This document shows positions 41,633 to 49,988 of a stretch of 64,000 nt of DNA, piece by piece. Position numbers and translations under genes: made by a program. The notes beneath the pieces are model-generated. The model saw only the letters and a list, made by a program, of their open reading frames with translations, was not told the origin of the DNA and did not search any database. The stretch spans positions 1 through 64,000 of the forward strand of contig JBBAQX010000017.1 in NCBI GenBank assembly GCA_040400085.1, in the 5' to 3' direction. Position 1 is the stretch's first letter. The number at the start of each line of letters is the position of its first letter. The DNA comes from HNR sp040400085 (GTDB taxonomy: Bacteria > Actinomycetota > Actinomycetes > Actinomycetales > Microbacteriaceae).

Positions 41633-41892
41633 GAACTAATCGTGTCACATACCTCGGACAGCGGCTGGGTAAGTTTTAGGTTTCTTTCTCGCGCGACTGG
41701 GATGCTGTGCTGTTGCGAAGTGCTAATCCTGTGTGAAGCGCTCAGACGACGTAGCTGAGCGAACCTCGACCGAAGTCGTTCGCGGAGCGTTGCAGGGGGT
41801 AGCGAATCTTGAAGGTGCTTCGAACGGGCCTCGCCCTCTTGGGCAGCGTAGGCGTGAAGCTGGAGGGCTTGATAATCGGGTGAGATACTCAT
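41629..41892 (-). CDS. 87-residue unknown protein coupled to the LAL regulator
   Basis: A small soluble protein beginning MSISPDYQALQLHAYAAQEGE and rich in Arg/Gln/Leu in the middle (RERLRSRFAQLRRLS). No domain is recognised. AAGGA lies eight bases before the ATG, and the stop overlaps the regulator's start codon in an ATGA arrangement. The overlap and ribosome site argue for real translation. It may modulate or be sensed by the regulator, or simply prime its translation. Confidence 0.6.
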   Translation of the reverse strand: MSISPDYQALQLHAYAAQEGEARSKHLQDSLPPATLRERLRSRFAQLRRLSASHRISTSQQHSIPVARERNLKLTQPLSEVCDTISS

Positions 41893-42081
41893 GCGTTTGT
41901 CCTTGAAAAATGGGATGGTGACGGGTCTGTCGAGTACCTATATTTCTCTCTAAGGAGGGGCCCTTACCTCGGGCAGATGCCTTATTTTTCTGACCCACCC
42001 AGGGTCCACGGTTCTTAGGTAAGTGCTTCGGCTTCGCCCTTGTCTGTCGGCTTCGCCCTTGTCCGTCGGTTTCGGCCTGGA

Positions 42082-42137
42082 TTGTTCCGTTCGGCCCATT
42101 GGACCCGATGGGCCGAACGGAACAACATGGGCCGAAC
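42082..42137. repeat. Long palindrome with a third copy of its half-site
   Basis: Eighteen-base perfect arms (42082-42099 and 42108-42125) around an 8-base loop; the arm reads TTGTTCCGTTCGGCCCAT. Part of the arm, ATGGGCCGAAC, occurs a third time at 42127-42137. A mobile palindromic unit or strong regulator/terminator structure are both possible. Confidence 0.65.
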
Positions 42138-42275
42138 CGTATGATGCGCATCACACAGTTGCCCGCAGAGGCGCTGGAGGCGCTGGAGGCAGAGAATGCC
42201 CATACAAAAGCTCAGTGTGCGGCACTCGAAGCGAAAAAGAGAGCGCTTTAACAGCATCGATCCACCCCCACCGCG

Positions 42276-42281
42276 TAATAT
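42276..42281 (+). promoter_or_regulatory. -10 hexamer TAATAT for a leaderless lemA transcript
   Basis: Seven bases before the ATG at 42289; the overlapping TATATA is also close to consensus. Confidence 0.5.
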
Positions 42282-42288
42282 ATAGCTT

Positions 42289-42858
42289 ATGGAAGCTTTG
42301 CTGATCCCCCTGCTCATCGTTGTTGCACTCGTCGTTATCATCGGACTCTACCTGTGGGGGACATACAACTCCCTCGTTCGCCTGAACATACGAGTAGACG
42401 AGGCCTGGAGCGACATCACGGTTCAGCTCAAGCGCCGAGCTGACCTGATCCCCAACCTCATCGAAACGGTCAAAGGCTACGCTGCACATGAAAAAGGCGT
42501 TTTCGAGTCAGTGACGAAAGCCCGCGCCGAGACGCTGAGTGCTCAAGGCCCTGTAGATGCGGCCGTCGCCGAAGGGCATATGCAGAGCGCACTGAAGAGC
42601 ATCTTCGCCGTAGCCGAGGCTTACCCCCAGCTGCAAGCCAGCCAGAACTTCCTGCAATTGCAGGCAGAGTTGGTCGATACCGAAGACAAGGTACAGGCCG
42701 CGCGTCGCTTCTACAACGGCGGGGTCCGCGAGCTCAACACTAAGATCCAGGTCTTCCCCAACAACATCTTTGCCAAAAGCCTCGGCTTTACCAAACGCGA
42801 TTTCTTCGAGGTCGAAAACATCGCCGCTATCTCAGAGCCGCCTCGCGTTCAGTTCTAG
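42289..42858 (+). CDS. LemA family protein
   Basis: A 189-residue membrane protein. One N-terminal helix (about 5-24, LLIPLLIVVALVVIIGLYLW) is followed by the conserved YNSLVRLNIRVDEAWSDITVQLKRRADLIPNL block and coiled helical segments. LemA proteins are of uncertain function and frequently partner with HtpX-type proteases, as here, where htpX starts 45 bases downstream. The pair probably takes part in membrane-protein quality control. Confidence 0.93.
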   Translation: MEALLIPLLIVVALVVIIGLYLWGTYNSLVRLNIRVDEAWSDITVQLKRRADLIPNLIETVKGYAAHEKGVFESVTKARAETLSAQGPVDAAVAEGHMQSALKSIFAVAEAYPQLQASQNFLQLQAELVDTEDKVQAARRFYNGGVRELNTKIQVFPNNIFAKSLGFTKRDFFEVENIAAISEPPRVQF

Positions 42859-42903
42859 CCTGTTGCGTCCTGACCGGAATGCACAACTGAGAAAGACGAA
42901 CTG

Positions 42904-43782
42904 ATGTATAGCGCCATACGCAAAAACAAAATCAATACGGTGCTGATCATAGCCCTCTTCATCGCGATAATCGGTGGGCTCGGATGGCTGGCATCATACG
43001 TATATGGAAACCCGACAATCGTGTATTTCACGATCGGATTTTCCCTGTTATACGCCCTTTTCCAATACTTCATGGCCAGCAAACAAGCGCTCTCGATGAG
43101 CGGCGCGCAGAAGATCGAGAAGGCAGATAACCCCCGGCTGTATCGGGTGGTCGAAAACCTGTCGATCACAACCGGAACGCCCATGCCCGAGGTGTACATC
43201 ATCAACGACCCGGCACCCAACGCGTTTGCCACGGGCCGTGACCCTCAACATGCCGTCGTCGCCGCTACTACCGGCCTGCTCGACATCATGTCCGATGCTG
43301 AACTCGAAGGCGTCATGGCGCACGAGCTCGGTCACGTACGCAACTATGATATTCGGCTGGCGATGATCGTCTACGGCCTGGTGGTCGCTATCGGGATGCT
43401 CGCCGACATGTTCATGCGGATGGCCTTCTTTGGACGCAGGGACAGTAATAACGGGGCCGGTGCAGTCATGCTCATCTTCGGCCTCGTCGCGATGGTGGTT
43501 GCCCCGCTGATCGCCACGATCGTTCAGCTCGCCGTATCCCGCCAGCGGGAGTACCTGGCCGACGCCACCGGCGCACTCACCACTAGGCATCCGGAAGCAT
43601 TAGCGAGTGCGTTGCACAAGCTCGAAACTCACGCGCAACCCATGCAGCGCCAGAACACCAGCATGGCCCACATGTGGATTTCGAACCCGCTCAAAAAGGG
43701 CGGATTTGCGAGCCTCTTCGCTACGCATCCCCCGATCCCTGATCGCATCCGTCGCCTACTCGACATGGGCGGCAAATTCTAA
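42904..43782 (+). CDS. htpX: Membrane M48 zinc metalloprotease HtpX
   Basis: A 292-residue membrane endopeptidase. The zinc-binding motif is VMAHELGHVRNYD (about residues 138-150) and the third ligand is in the SRQREYLADATGA segment. Four hydrophobic helices flank the catalytic domain (two N-terminal, two near 155-215). It degrades misfolded membrane proteins. AACTGATG context at the start has only a weak ribosome site, AGAAAGACGAA. It forms an operon with lemA. Confidence 0.94.
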   Translation: MYSAIRKNKINTVLIIALFIAIIGGLGWLASYVYGNPTIVYFTIGFSLLYALFQYFMASKQALSMSGAQKIEKADNPRLYRVVENLSITTGTPMPEVYIINDPAPNAFATGRDPQHAVVAATTGLLDIMSDAELEGVMAHELGHVRNYDIRLAMIVYGLVVAIGMLADMFMRMAFFGRRDSNNGAGAVMLIFGLVAMVVAPLIATIVQLAVSRQREYLADATGALTTRHPEALASALHKLETHAQPMQRQNTSMAHMWISNPLKKGGFASLFATHPPIPDRIRRLLDMGGKF

Positions 43783-44001
43783 GAAGCGTTATGCGTCTCA
43801 GAGAGCCAGCGGGTTACCCGATAGCCAACGCGGATTCTTGTTTCTTTCGGATTGTGAAAATAGCTAAGTCATCGGAGAGTAATCAAAATGATATCTCCGA
43901 CACCCTCGCTTACCCTTTGTGAGTGCCCCACATAACGGTAGGGTCAAATACACTGAAAAGTCATTATTGACCATACGGTTTGTCAGCAGAAAGTAGTTAC
44001 C

Positions 44002-44778
44002 GTGTCTAGATTTAGAATTAAACCCGCAATCGCCATCGTCGCGGCCAGCGCAATTGGCTCCCTCGTTCTGAGTGGATGCAGCAGCACAAGCGATACCGCC
44101 GGACCCCTGCTGCAGGAAGGCACCCTGCAGGTATGCAGCGAAACGGCCTACCCGCCGTTCGAGTTCACCGAAGGCCAGAAGATCGTCGGCTTCGACATTG
44201 ACCTCGCGAATGAGATTGCCAAGGACCTCAACGCCGAGGTAAAGATCATTAGCACCGCTTTTGAGGCAATCGAATCGGGTACCGCACTTGACGCAAAGCA
44301 ATGCGATATCGTCATCTCTGGTATCTCGATCAACGACGAGCGGGCTACAAAGTTCGACTTTTCCGAACCCTATTTCGACGACAGTCTTGCGCTCCTTGTT
44401 CGCTCTGATTCCGGGATAAAGAGCCTCGACGATCTCACAGGCAAGGTCGTCGCGGTCCAGCAAGCCACAACCGGTGAGAAGCTAGCGCAAGAAAAGGGCC
44501 TCAACCCGGTCGGGCTCGAAGACGGAACTCTCGCCGTTCAGCAGCTCATGAACGGACAGGCCGATGCCGTTATCAACAACATCGCTACGCTCGCTTTCTT
44601 CGCGAAGGACGATCCGAAGCTCATAATCGCTGACAAGTTCGCAAGCGAACCCCTGGGGGCAGGAGTACGCAAGGGCAATACCGAACTGCTCGACAGCGTT
44701 AACAAGACAATCAAGCGCATCGAAAGCGATGGAACTCGCGACAAGATGCTCGCTCAGTGGATGCCCGCCATCAAGTAG
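44002..44778 (+). CDS. Amino-acid ABC transporter substrate-binding lipoprotein
   Basis: A 258-residue family 3 solute-binding protein. The signal peptide ends in the lipobox LVLSGC (cysteine about residue 29), so it is membrane-anchored. The amino-acid-binding N-lobe motif PPFEFTEGQKIVGFDIDLANEIA and the ERATKFDFSEPYFDD segment are present. It delivers polar or charged amino acids to the permease and ATPase encoded next; the specificity is uncertain. GTG start with a weak AGAAAGTAG upstream. Confidence 0.92.
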   Translation: MSRFRIKPAIAIVAASAIGSLVLSGCSSTSDTAGPLLQEGTLQVCSETAYPPFEFTEGQKIVGFDIDLANEIAKDLNAEVKIISTAFEAIESGTALDAKQCDIVISGISINDERATKFDFSEPYFDDSLALLVRSDSGIKSLDDLTGKVVAVQQATTGEKLAQEKGLNPVGLEDGTLAVQQLMNGQADAVINNIATLAFFAKDDPKLIIADKFASEPLGAGVRKGNTELLDSVNKTIKRIESDGTRDKMLAQWMPAIK

Positions 44779-44816
44779 CCCTCATCAGGCATCTCTATCC
44801 CAAAGGTTAATTTGCT

Positions 44817-45608
44817 ATGGCAATGACAGCTATAAAACGCGCGAAAGTATCGCGCGGCATCCAATACTCGATCCTGATTATCGCGGTGGTGGCCCTCGCC
44901 CTCATCGCTGATTGGGGAAAGATCGGTAACGCTTTCTTCAATCTTGAGATTGCGAAGAATCAGTTTCCCGAGATCATCACGACCGCGTTCGTGAACACCC
45001 TCCTGTTCACCGCTCTCGGTTTTGTTGTTGGTATGAGCGGCGGTATCCTCCTCGCGCTCATGAAACTCTCGTCGGTTGCCCCGTATCGCTGGATCGCGAC
45101 AATCTACATCGAGATCTTCCGTGGGTTACCTGCCCTGCTCGTGTTTGTCGTGTTCGGCTACGGAATCCCCGCGGCCTTTAGCATCTCGATCAACACCTAC
45201 ATCACGGCTATGCTGGCGCTCGGTACCGTATCCGCAGCCTATATCTCGGAAACGATCAGGGCAGGTCTGCAAGCGGTTCCCGCAGGGCAGATGGAGGCGG
45301 CGCGTTCGCTGGGAATGTCGCATACCCGCGCGATGGTGACCATCATCATCCCCCAAGCGATCAGAATAGTGCTGCCGCCGCTGACCAACGAAATCATTCT
45401 GCTGACCAAGGATTCCTCGTTGATCTATGTGCTTGGCCTGACGGTGAGCCAATACGACCTTACTAAGTTTGGACGGGTTGGGCTCACCGCTGCCAACGCC
45501 GGCCTGACGCCGCTGGTATTGGCGGGTGCGTGCTACCTGATAATTACGGTTCCGCTGAGCTATCTCTCGCGGCGCTTCGAGGCTAAGACAGCGAGGACCA
45601 AAAAGTGA
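44817..45608 (+). CDS. Amino-acid ABC transporter permease
   Basis: A 263-residue HisM/GlnP-type permease with about five helices. The EAA loop is MEAARSLGMSHTRAMVTIIIPQAIRIVLPPLTNE (about residues 160-193), where it contacts the ATPase. GMSGGILLALM and the EIFRGLPALLVFVVFGYG segment are typical. It is second of three genes: the binding protein ends 38 bases upstream and the ATPase gene overlaps its stop by four bases. Confidence 0.93.
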   Translation: MAMTAIKRAKVSRGIQYSILIIAVVALALIADWGKIGNAFFNLEIAKNQFPEIITTAFVNTLLFTALGFVVGMSGGILLALMKLSSVAPYRWIATIYIEIFRGLPALLVFVVFGYGIPAAFSISINTYITAMLALGTVSAAYISETIRAGLQAVPAGQMEAARSLGMSHTRAMVTIIIPQAIRIVLPPLTNEIILLTKDSSLIYVLGLTVSQYDLTKFGRVGLTAANAGLTPLVLAGACYLIITVPLSYLSRRFEAKTARTKK

Positions 45609-46441
45609 ACGGCTCGGATACTCACGACTCGAAAAATCAGAGTTCACCGACACGTGCGCCAGGCGCCATCAGCGTCAGCGGTGTGACCAAAGCTTTCGGC
45701 GATAACGAGGTGCTCAAGGGCATCACGCTATCGGTCGAACCGGGCGAGGTCGTCTGCCTGATCGGGCCCAGCGGTTCGGGAAAATCGACGCTGCTGCGCT
45801 GTATCAACCTGCTAGAGAAACCGGATGCCGGTGAAATTTCCGTCGGTGACACCCTCGTCACCGACCCCGAATGCGATATCGACGACTTCCGCCGCCGGGT
45901 TGGCCTCGTGTTTCAGCACTTCAACCTTTTTCCGCATCTGACGGTTCTGCAGAATTGCTCTATCGCGCAGCGGAGGGTGCTCAAACGTTCCGAGGAAGAG
46001 GCCGATAAAGTCTCGATGAGAAACCTGGAGCAGGTCGGGCTCGCTGATAAGGCCGCCGCTAAACCATCGTCGCTGTCCGGAGGGCAGCAGCAGCGCGTCG
46101 CCATCGCGCGAGCGCTGAGTATGGATCCCGAACTGATGCTCTTCGACGAGCCTACTTCGGCCCTCGACCCCGAGACCGTGGGCGATGTCCTCTCTGTCAT
46201 GCGAGAGCTTGCCGATGCAGGAATGACCATGCTCGTTGTCACCCACGAGATGGGATTCGCCCGCGAGGTGGCCGACAAGGTCGTATTCATGGATGGCGGG
46301 ATCGTCGTAGAGCAGGGTCCCGCGGCTCAGGTAATCAACGACCCGCAGAACCCGCGGACTCGTTTGTTTCTGAGCAGGGTGTTGAACCCGACTGAGGTTG
46401 ATTTGGGCGAGGTTGATCTAGGCGAGAAACCCGCCGAGTGA
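45605..46441 (+). CDS. Amino-acid ABC transporter ATP-binding protein
   Basis: A 278-residue GlnQ/HisP-type ATPase. Walker A IGPSGSGKST, the Q-loop in VGLVFQHFNLFPHLTVLQN, the signature LSGGQQQRVAIARAL, Walker B LMLFDEPTSALDPE and the switch histidine in VVTHEMGFAREVADK are intact. The C-terminus carries a short repeat (EVDLGEVDLGEK). It completes a one-permease importer. A Nudix gene converges 2 bases downstream of its stop. Confidence 0.94.
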   Translation: MNGSDTHDSKNQSSPTRAPGAISVSGVTKAFGDNEVLKGITLSVEPGEVVCLIGPSGSGKSTLLRCINLLEKPDAGEISVGDTLVTDPECDIDDFRRRVGLVFQHFNLFPHLTVLQNCSIAQRRVLKRSEEEADKVSMRNLEQVGLADKAAAKPSSLSGGQQQRVAIARALSMDPELMLFDEPTSALDPETVGDVLSVMRELADAGMTMLVVTHEMGFAREVADKVVFMDGGIVVEQGPAAQVINDPQNPRTRLFLSRVLNPTEVDLGEVDLGEKPAE

Positions 46442-46443
46442 CC

Positions 46444-46929
46444 TTACGCCCTCGCCCTTTTGCGGTCGTAGAGGGCGAGGGCGGCGATCGAAGCTGACTC
46501 GGACATCCGCCCGTCATCGATGAGTCCCCAAGTGTCTTCGTGGGAGAACCAACCTGTCCGCATCCCCACCTCGGTGATTTCGGGGGATGCCTCTCCCCGA
46601 GTCAGACCAGAGGCGACGATCACGTGGGCTCCCTGGTTCAGGAAGCCGTATGCCTCCCGGATGAAACCGATGGTTGTCAGCGTCGTCGCGCGCAGACCTG
46701 TCTCTTCTGCGAGCTCGATACGGGCGGTGAGGTGCGGGTCGCCGAGAGCTTCCGGGGTATCGACGCTGCCCTGCGGGAATTCCCAGAAGCGCTCCCCGAC
46801 GGGGTAGCGGTATTGCTCCACGATGTCTTCGCGAACGGCCATCCACCTGTTGCGATAGACCTCGCGCGACGATAAAGCGACGGGATGCGCGTCGTCAGCC
46901 CCTTCTAAGCCTGATCGCATTGCAATCAC
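46444..46929 (-). CDS. Nudix hydrolase (ADP-ribose pyrophosphatase-like)
   Basis: A 161-residue Nudix enzyme. The Nudix box is FPQGSVDTPEALGDPHLTAR then IELAEETGL, with five or six extra residues before the REL-type helix, as in some NUDT5/ADP-ribose pyrophosphatase relatives. The leading WEFPQGSV region supports a nucleoside-diphosphate-sugar substrate. Its start codon overlaps the stop of the upstream histidine-phosphatase gene (ATGA), so the two form a coupled operon. Confidence 0.85.
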   Translation of the reverse strand: MIAMRSGLEGADDAHPVALSSREVYRNRWMAVREDIVEQYRYPVGERFWEFPQGSVDTPEALGDPHLTARIELAEETGLRATTLTTIGFIREAYGFLNQGAHVIVASGLTRGEASPEITEVGMRTGWFSHEDTWGLIDDGRMSESASIAALALYDRKRARA

Positions 46930-47501
46930 GCCAGCTCTCGGGCAGGAACCCCGTTAACCGTTTCCAAGAACCAGCCGTTTTCGTCGTGCGTTATCAAACT
47001 GACGGCTGTGTTATTTATCCGGGGCGCATCGATGCCGAAGAGTCGACTAAGCGTAATGCGAATAAAAGCGCCGTGACTTACCGCCAGAATATTCTGCCCC
47101 GTGTAGGTGTCGCGGAGATGCTCAAGCGCCCGCAACCCACGATTGGCAACCTCGGATTGTGCCTCGGAACCGATGAAGCCGTCCGCGGTACGAACCCTGT
47201 CAAGCTCGGCGCTGTCCCCAAGCCCCTCAGCCAAGCCAAAGTGGCGTTCCGTGAGGTGATCCAGTACGAATGGTGACCCAAGGCCAAGGCCCTCCGCGAT
47301 GATCTCGGCGGTCTCGGATGCCCGTGAAAGAGGAGAGCTCGAAATGACATGCCAGTCACCGGTCAGTTCCTCAGCTGCTGCTCGGGCCTGGCTTCTGCCT
47401 ATATCGTTCAGGGGGATATCTGTGCGCCCCTGGATGCGGAAGTCGGCATTCCACGCGGTCTGACCGTGGCGGATGAGCGCGATAGTTGTGGCTTGAGTCA
47501 T
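46926..47501 (-). CDS. Histidine phosphatase family protein (phosphoglycerate-mutase-like)
   Basis: A 191-residue histidine phosphatase. The phospho-acceptor motif is LIRHGQTAWN (about residues 8-17) and the second catalytic histidine is in LAVSHGAFIR. Possible substrates include phosphoglycerate, alpha-ribazole phosphate or sugar phosphates. The frame is open to 47582; ATG at 47501 places the RHG motif at the usual distance from the N-terminus and is chosen. It overlaps the Nudix gene by four bases. Confidence 0.87.
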   Translation of the reverse strand: MTQATTIALIRHGQTAWNADFRIQGRTDIPLNDIGRSQARAAAEELTGDWHVISSSPLSRASETAEIIAEGLGLGSPFVLDHLTERHFGLAEGLGDSAELDRVRTADGFIGSEAQSEVANRGLRALEHLRDTYTGQNILAVSHGAFIRITLSRLFGIDAPRINNTAVSLITHDENGWFLETVNGVPARELA

Positions 47502-47757
47502 ACGCCCATTCTCTATCATCTGGCTGTGAGAGCGACATTCCTTTCCAATTGGGAGCAAAGTCGCAGCAATAAGGGTATACACTTATTATCAGCGTGACAG
47601 TTTCCAATCACCCGCTCGACCGTATTTTTCGTTGCTCGAGCACGGGAACCCTTCACGTTACGTAGATCAAGATTTTACCCTGCCGGTAGAACATCGGATG
47701 GGGTTTCGACTAGTTAATAGTTCCGAACCGGCTCATGCCGGGCCGATCAGGAGAAAA

Positions 47758-49896
47758 ATGGCTCAGCCAGAAACGCAGCAACCCACGCAGCAACCCACGC
47801 AGCAGCCCACTCAGCAGCCACGTAAGCAGCTCAACAACGAGGGACTCATCCCGCAGCTTGCTCGCGCGGTACGTGAGGTTGAAGCATCCGCTCAGCGAGG
47901 AAAGACAACGCCTCTCAATCGAACGAAGTTTCAGGTCATCGCCCTCCTCATGCGCGACGAGCGCACGCGTGCCAAGACCGATTCTGATCTGAGCGACGCC
48001 GATCGTGCCGAAACGCTCAAGCGCCTCGACGGCATCGCCTCGATCCTGGCAAAGACAGCAGCCCGAGACACCTCGCTGATCACGCTGCTAGAACCGGATG
48101 CGCCGGTGAACGAGGCAGCGCGCAAGCTGCGCCGCAAACTTCTCGAAACCGCCGGTCATGAAGTTCCCGATGAGGAGCCCATTAGCGCACCGGCCGAAAT
48201 CATCGTTCCGCCAGAACTTGCTGAGCGCCAGGTGCTTCCGCCCGCAGTGATCGCGCGGCAGCGCTCCAATCCCTTCCTCGCGCCGGACCTTACCCCGGCA
48301 TCCCCCAAGCGACCTGTCGTTCGTCTCTCGAACTGGGAGCTTCTCGGGCCTCTCTTCAAATCCTTCGAACAGGGCGCAGGCGGCAAGGTCGCCAGCATGC
48401 CTCTTCCGGAGGCTCCTCCGATTGACCGATACGCGCCCCGTGGACAGCAGCTGATGCACCACCAGTCTCGTTTCGTGGAGTCCGTCAAACACGGGCACCG
48501 CAGCTTCCTCCTCGCTGACGAGCCAGGCCTTGGCAAGACAGCACAATCCGTGATCGCCGCCTCCGTCGCCAACGCGTATCCTCTCCTCGTCGTCGTTCCC
48601 AACGTCGTCAAGATGAACTGGGCACGTGAGGTACATCGCTGGACGCCACAGCGTCGGGCGACCGTGATCCAGGGAGACGGCCAGAAGTTGGACGCCTTCG
48701 CCGACGTGTTCATCGTGAACTACGAGATCCTCGACCGTCACCTGAGCTGGATCAGCAAGATGGGGTTCCGCGGCATGGTCGTCGACGAAGCCCATATGAT
48801 CAAGAACATGCAATCGCAGCGCTCCAAAAATGTGCTGGCCATCTCGGACCGGATCCGCAAGAATACCACAGGCGGAAACCCGCTTCTGATGGCCCTCACC
48901 GGAACACCCCTCATCAACGACGTTGACGACTTCCGGGCGATCTGGCGTTTCCTCGGCTGGACAGACGAGACCAAGCCAGCCGCCGAACTCATGCACCGGC
49001 TCGAAGACACGGGCTTGACCCCGGCAGATCCCGGATTCTATGCCGAGGCGCGCGAGGCCGTGATCGACATGGGAATCGTACGCCGCAAGAAAATTGACGT
49101 CGCCGCCGATCTGCCCGCAAAACGGGTGGTAGACCTGCCGGTCGAGCTCGATGACGATCTTGGCCGAGGCATCCGTCAAGCGGAAGAGGAGCTCGGACGT
49201 AAGATGCTCGAGCGCTACAACCGTGCGCTTAAGGGCAAGCTCGGCGCGGAGATGTCCACGGAGGCGCTGATCCGCATGATCGCGCATCAGGAGATGGAAG
49301 AATCCGGCAACTCCAAGACCGGCACCAACGTGTTCACCATGGTGCGCAACATCGGTAAGGCAAAGGCCGGACTCGCCGCAGACTATGCCGCGCAGCTGGC
49401 GCGTTCTGTCGGCAAGGTCGTGTTCTTCGCCAAGCACATCGATGTGATGGATGCCGTGGAAGCGTCGCTCGCGGAACGCGGGCTTCGCACCATCTCGATT
49501 CGTGGCGACCAGACCGCTGAGTCGCGGCAATCGCAGATCGATGCGTTCAACAACGACCCCGAAGTTGCTGTAGCGGTATGTTCGCTCACCGCGGCCGGAG
49601 TCGGCGTCAATCTGCAGGCCTCCTCAAACGTTGTGCTGGCAGAGCTCAGCTGGACCGACGCAGAACAGACCCAGGCGATTGACCGGGTCCACCGCATCGG
49701 ACAGGAAGAGCCCGTGACCGCGTGGAGAATTATTGCCGCTCACACTATCGATACCAAGATTGCAGAATTGATTGACGGAAAGGCGGGTCTCGCGGCCCGT
49801 GCTCTCGACGGTAGCGATGCCGTGATCGCAGAGGGCGATTCAATTCAGCTCGAGGCGCTCATCCACCTCTTGAAAAGAGCGATAGCATCGTCGTAG
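47758..49896 (+). CDS. SNF2-family DEAD/DEAH-box helicase
   Basis: A 712-residue Swi2/Snf2 ATPase. The N-terminus has a Gln-Pro-Thr tandem repeat (QQPTQQPTQQPTQQP, a 12-bp DNA repeat). About 200 residues without a recognised domain follow. The helicase core has motif I LADEPGLGKT (about 253-262), motif II VVDEAHMIKN, motif III LTGTPL and motif VI QAIDRVHRIGQEEPV near the C-terminus. It should translocate on double-stranded DNA to remodel bound proteins. ATG at 47758 follows AGGAGAAAA; the 42 upstream in-frame codons are unlikely to be translated. Confidence 0.9.
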   Translation: MAQPETQQPTQQPTQQPTQQPRKQLNNEGLIPQLARAVREVEASAQRGKTTPLNRTKFQVIALLMRDERTRAKTDSDLSDADRAETLKRLDGIASILAKTAARDTSLITLLEPDAPVNEAARKLRRKLLETAGHEVPDEEPISAPAEIIVPPELAERQVLPPAVIARQRSNPFLAPDLTPASPKRPVVRLSNWELLGPLFKSFEQGAGGKVASMPLPEAPPIDRYAPRGQQLMHHQSRFVESVKHGHRSFLLADEPGLGKTAQSVIAASVANAYPLLVVVPNVVKMNWAREVHRWTPQRRATVIQGDGQKLDAFADVFIVNYEILDRHLSWISKMGFRGMVVDEAHMIKNMQSQRSKNVLAISDRIRKNTTGGNPLLMALTGTPLINDVDDFRAIWRFLGWTDETKPAAELMHRLEDTGLTPADPGFYAEAREAVIDMGIVRRKKIDVAADLPAKRVVDLPVELDDDLGRGIRQAEEELGRKMLERYNRALKGKLGAEMSTEALIRMIAHQEMEESGNSKTGTNVFTMVRNIGKAKAGLAADYAAQLARSVGKVVFFAKHIDVMDAVEASLAERGLRTISIRGDQTAESRQSQIDAFNNDPEVAVAVCSLTAAGVGVNLQASSNVVLAELSWTDAEQTQAIDRVHRIGQEEPVTAWRIIAAHTIDTKIAELIDGKAGLAARALDGSDAVIAEGDSIQLEALIHLLKRAIASS

Positions 49897-49988
49897 GGGT
49901 TCGGCGCAAACCGTGCCCTATGGTCGCACCGACCGAACCGATGCAGTGAAGCATCTTCCAATGAAACAGGAACCATAGGGAGTGTGAA

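Larger units (their letters stand above)
41893..42288. other. 396-bp intergenic region with repeats, no clear gene
   Basis: Between the divergent 87-codon gene and lemA. It contains two near-identical direct repeats (CTTCGCCCTTGTCYGTCGG, around 42038-42070), the long palindrome at 42082-42125 and a short frame of 36 codons (from 42141) predicting a Glu/Ala/Leu-rich coiled coil. The frame may be a remnant of a transposase-like gene; nothing firm supports it. Confidence 0.5.

Noticed and set aside
42141..42251. 36-codon frame with a coiled-coil-like composition upstream of lemA
   Set aside because: Too short, no ribosome site, and it sits in a repeat-rich region; kept only as part of the intergenic description.
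48088..49530. 480-codon minus-strand open frame inside the SNF2 helicase gene
   Set aside because: The opposite-strand helicase carries all family motifs; the long antisense frame is a by-product of GC-rich codon use.
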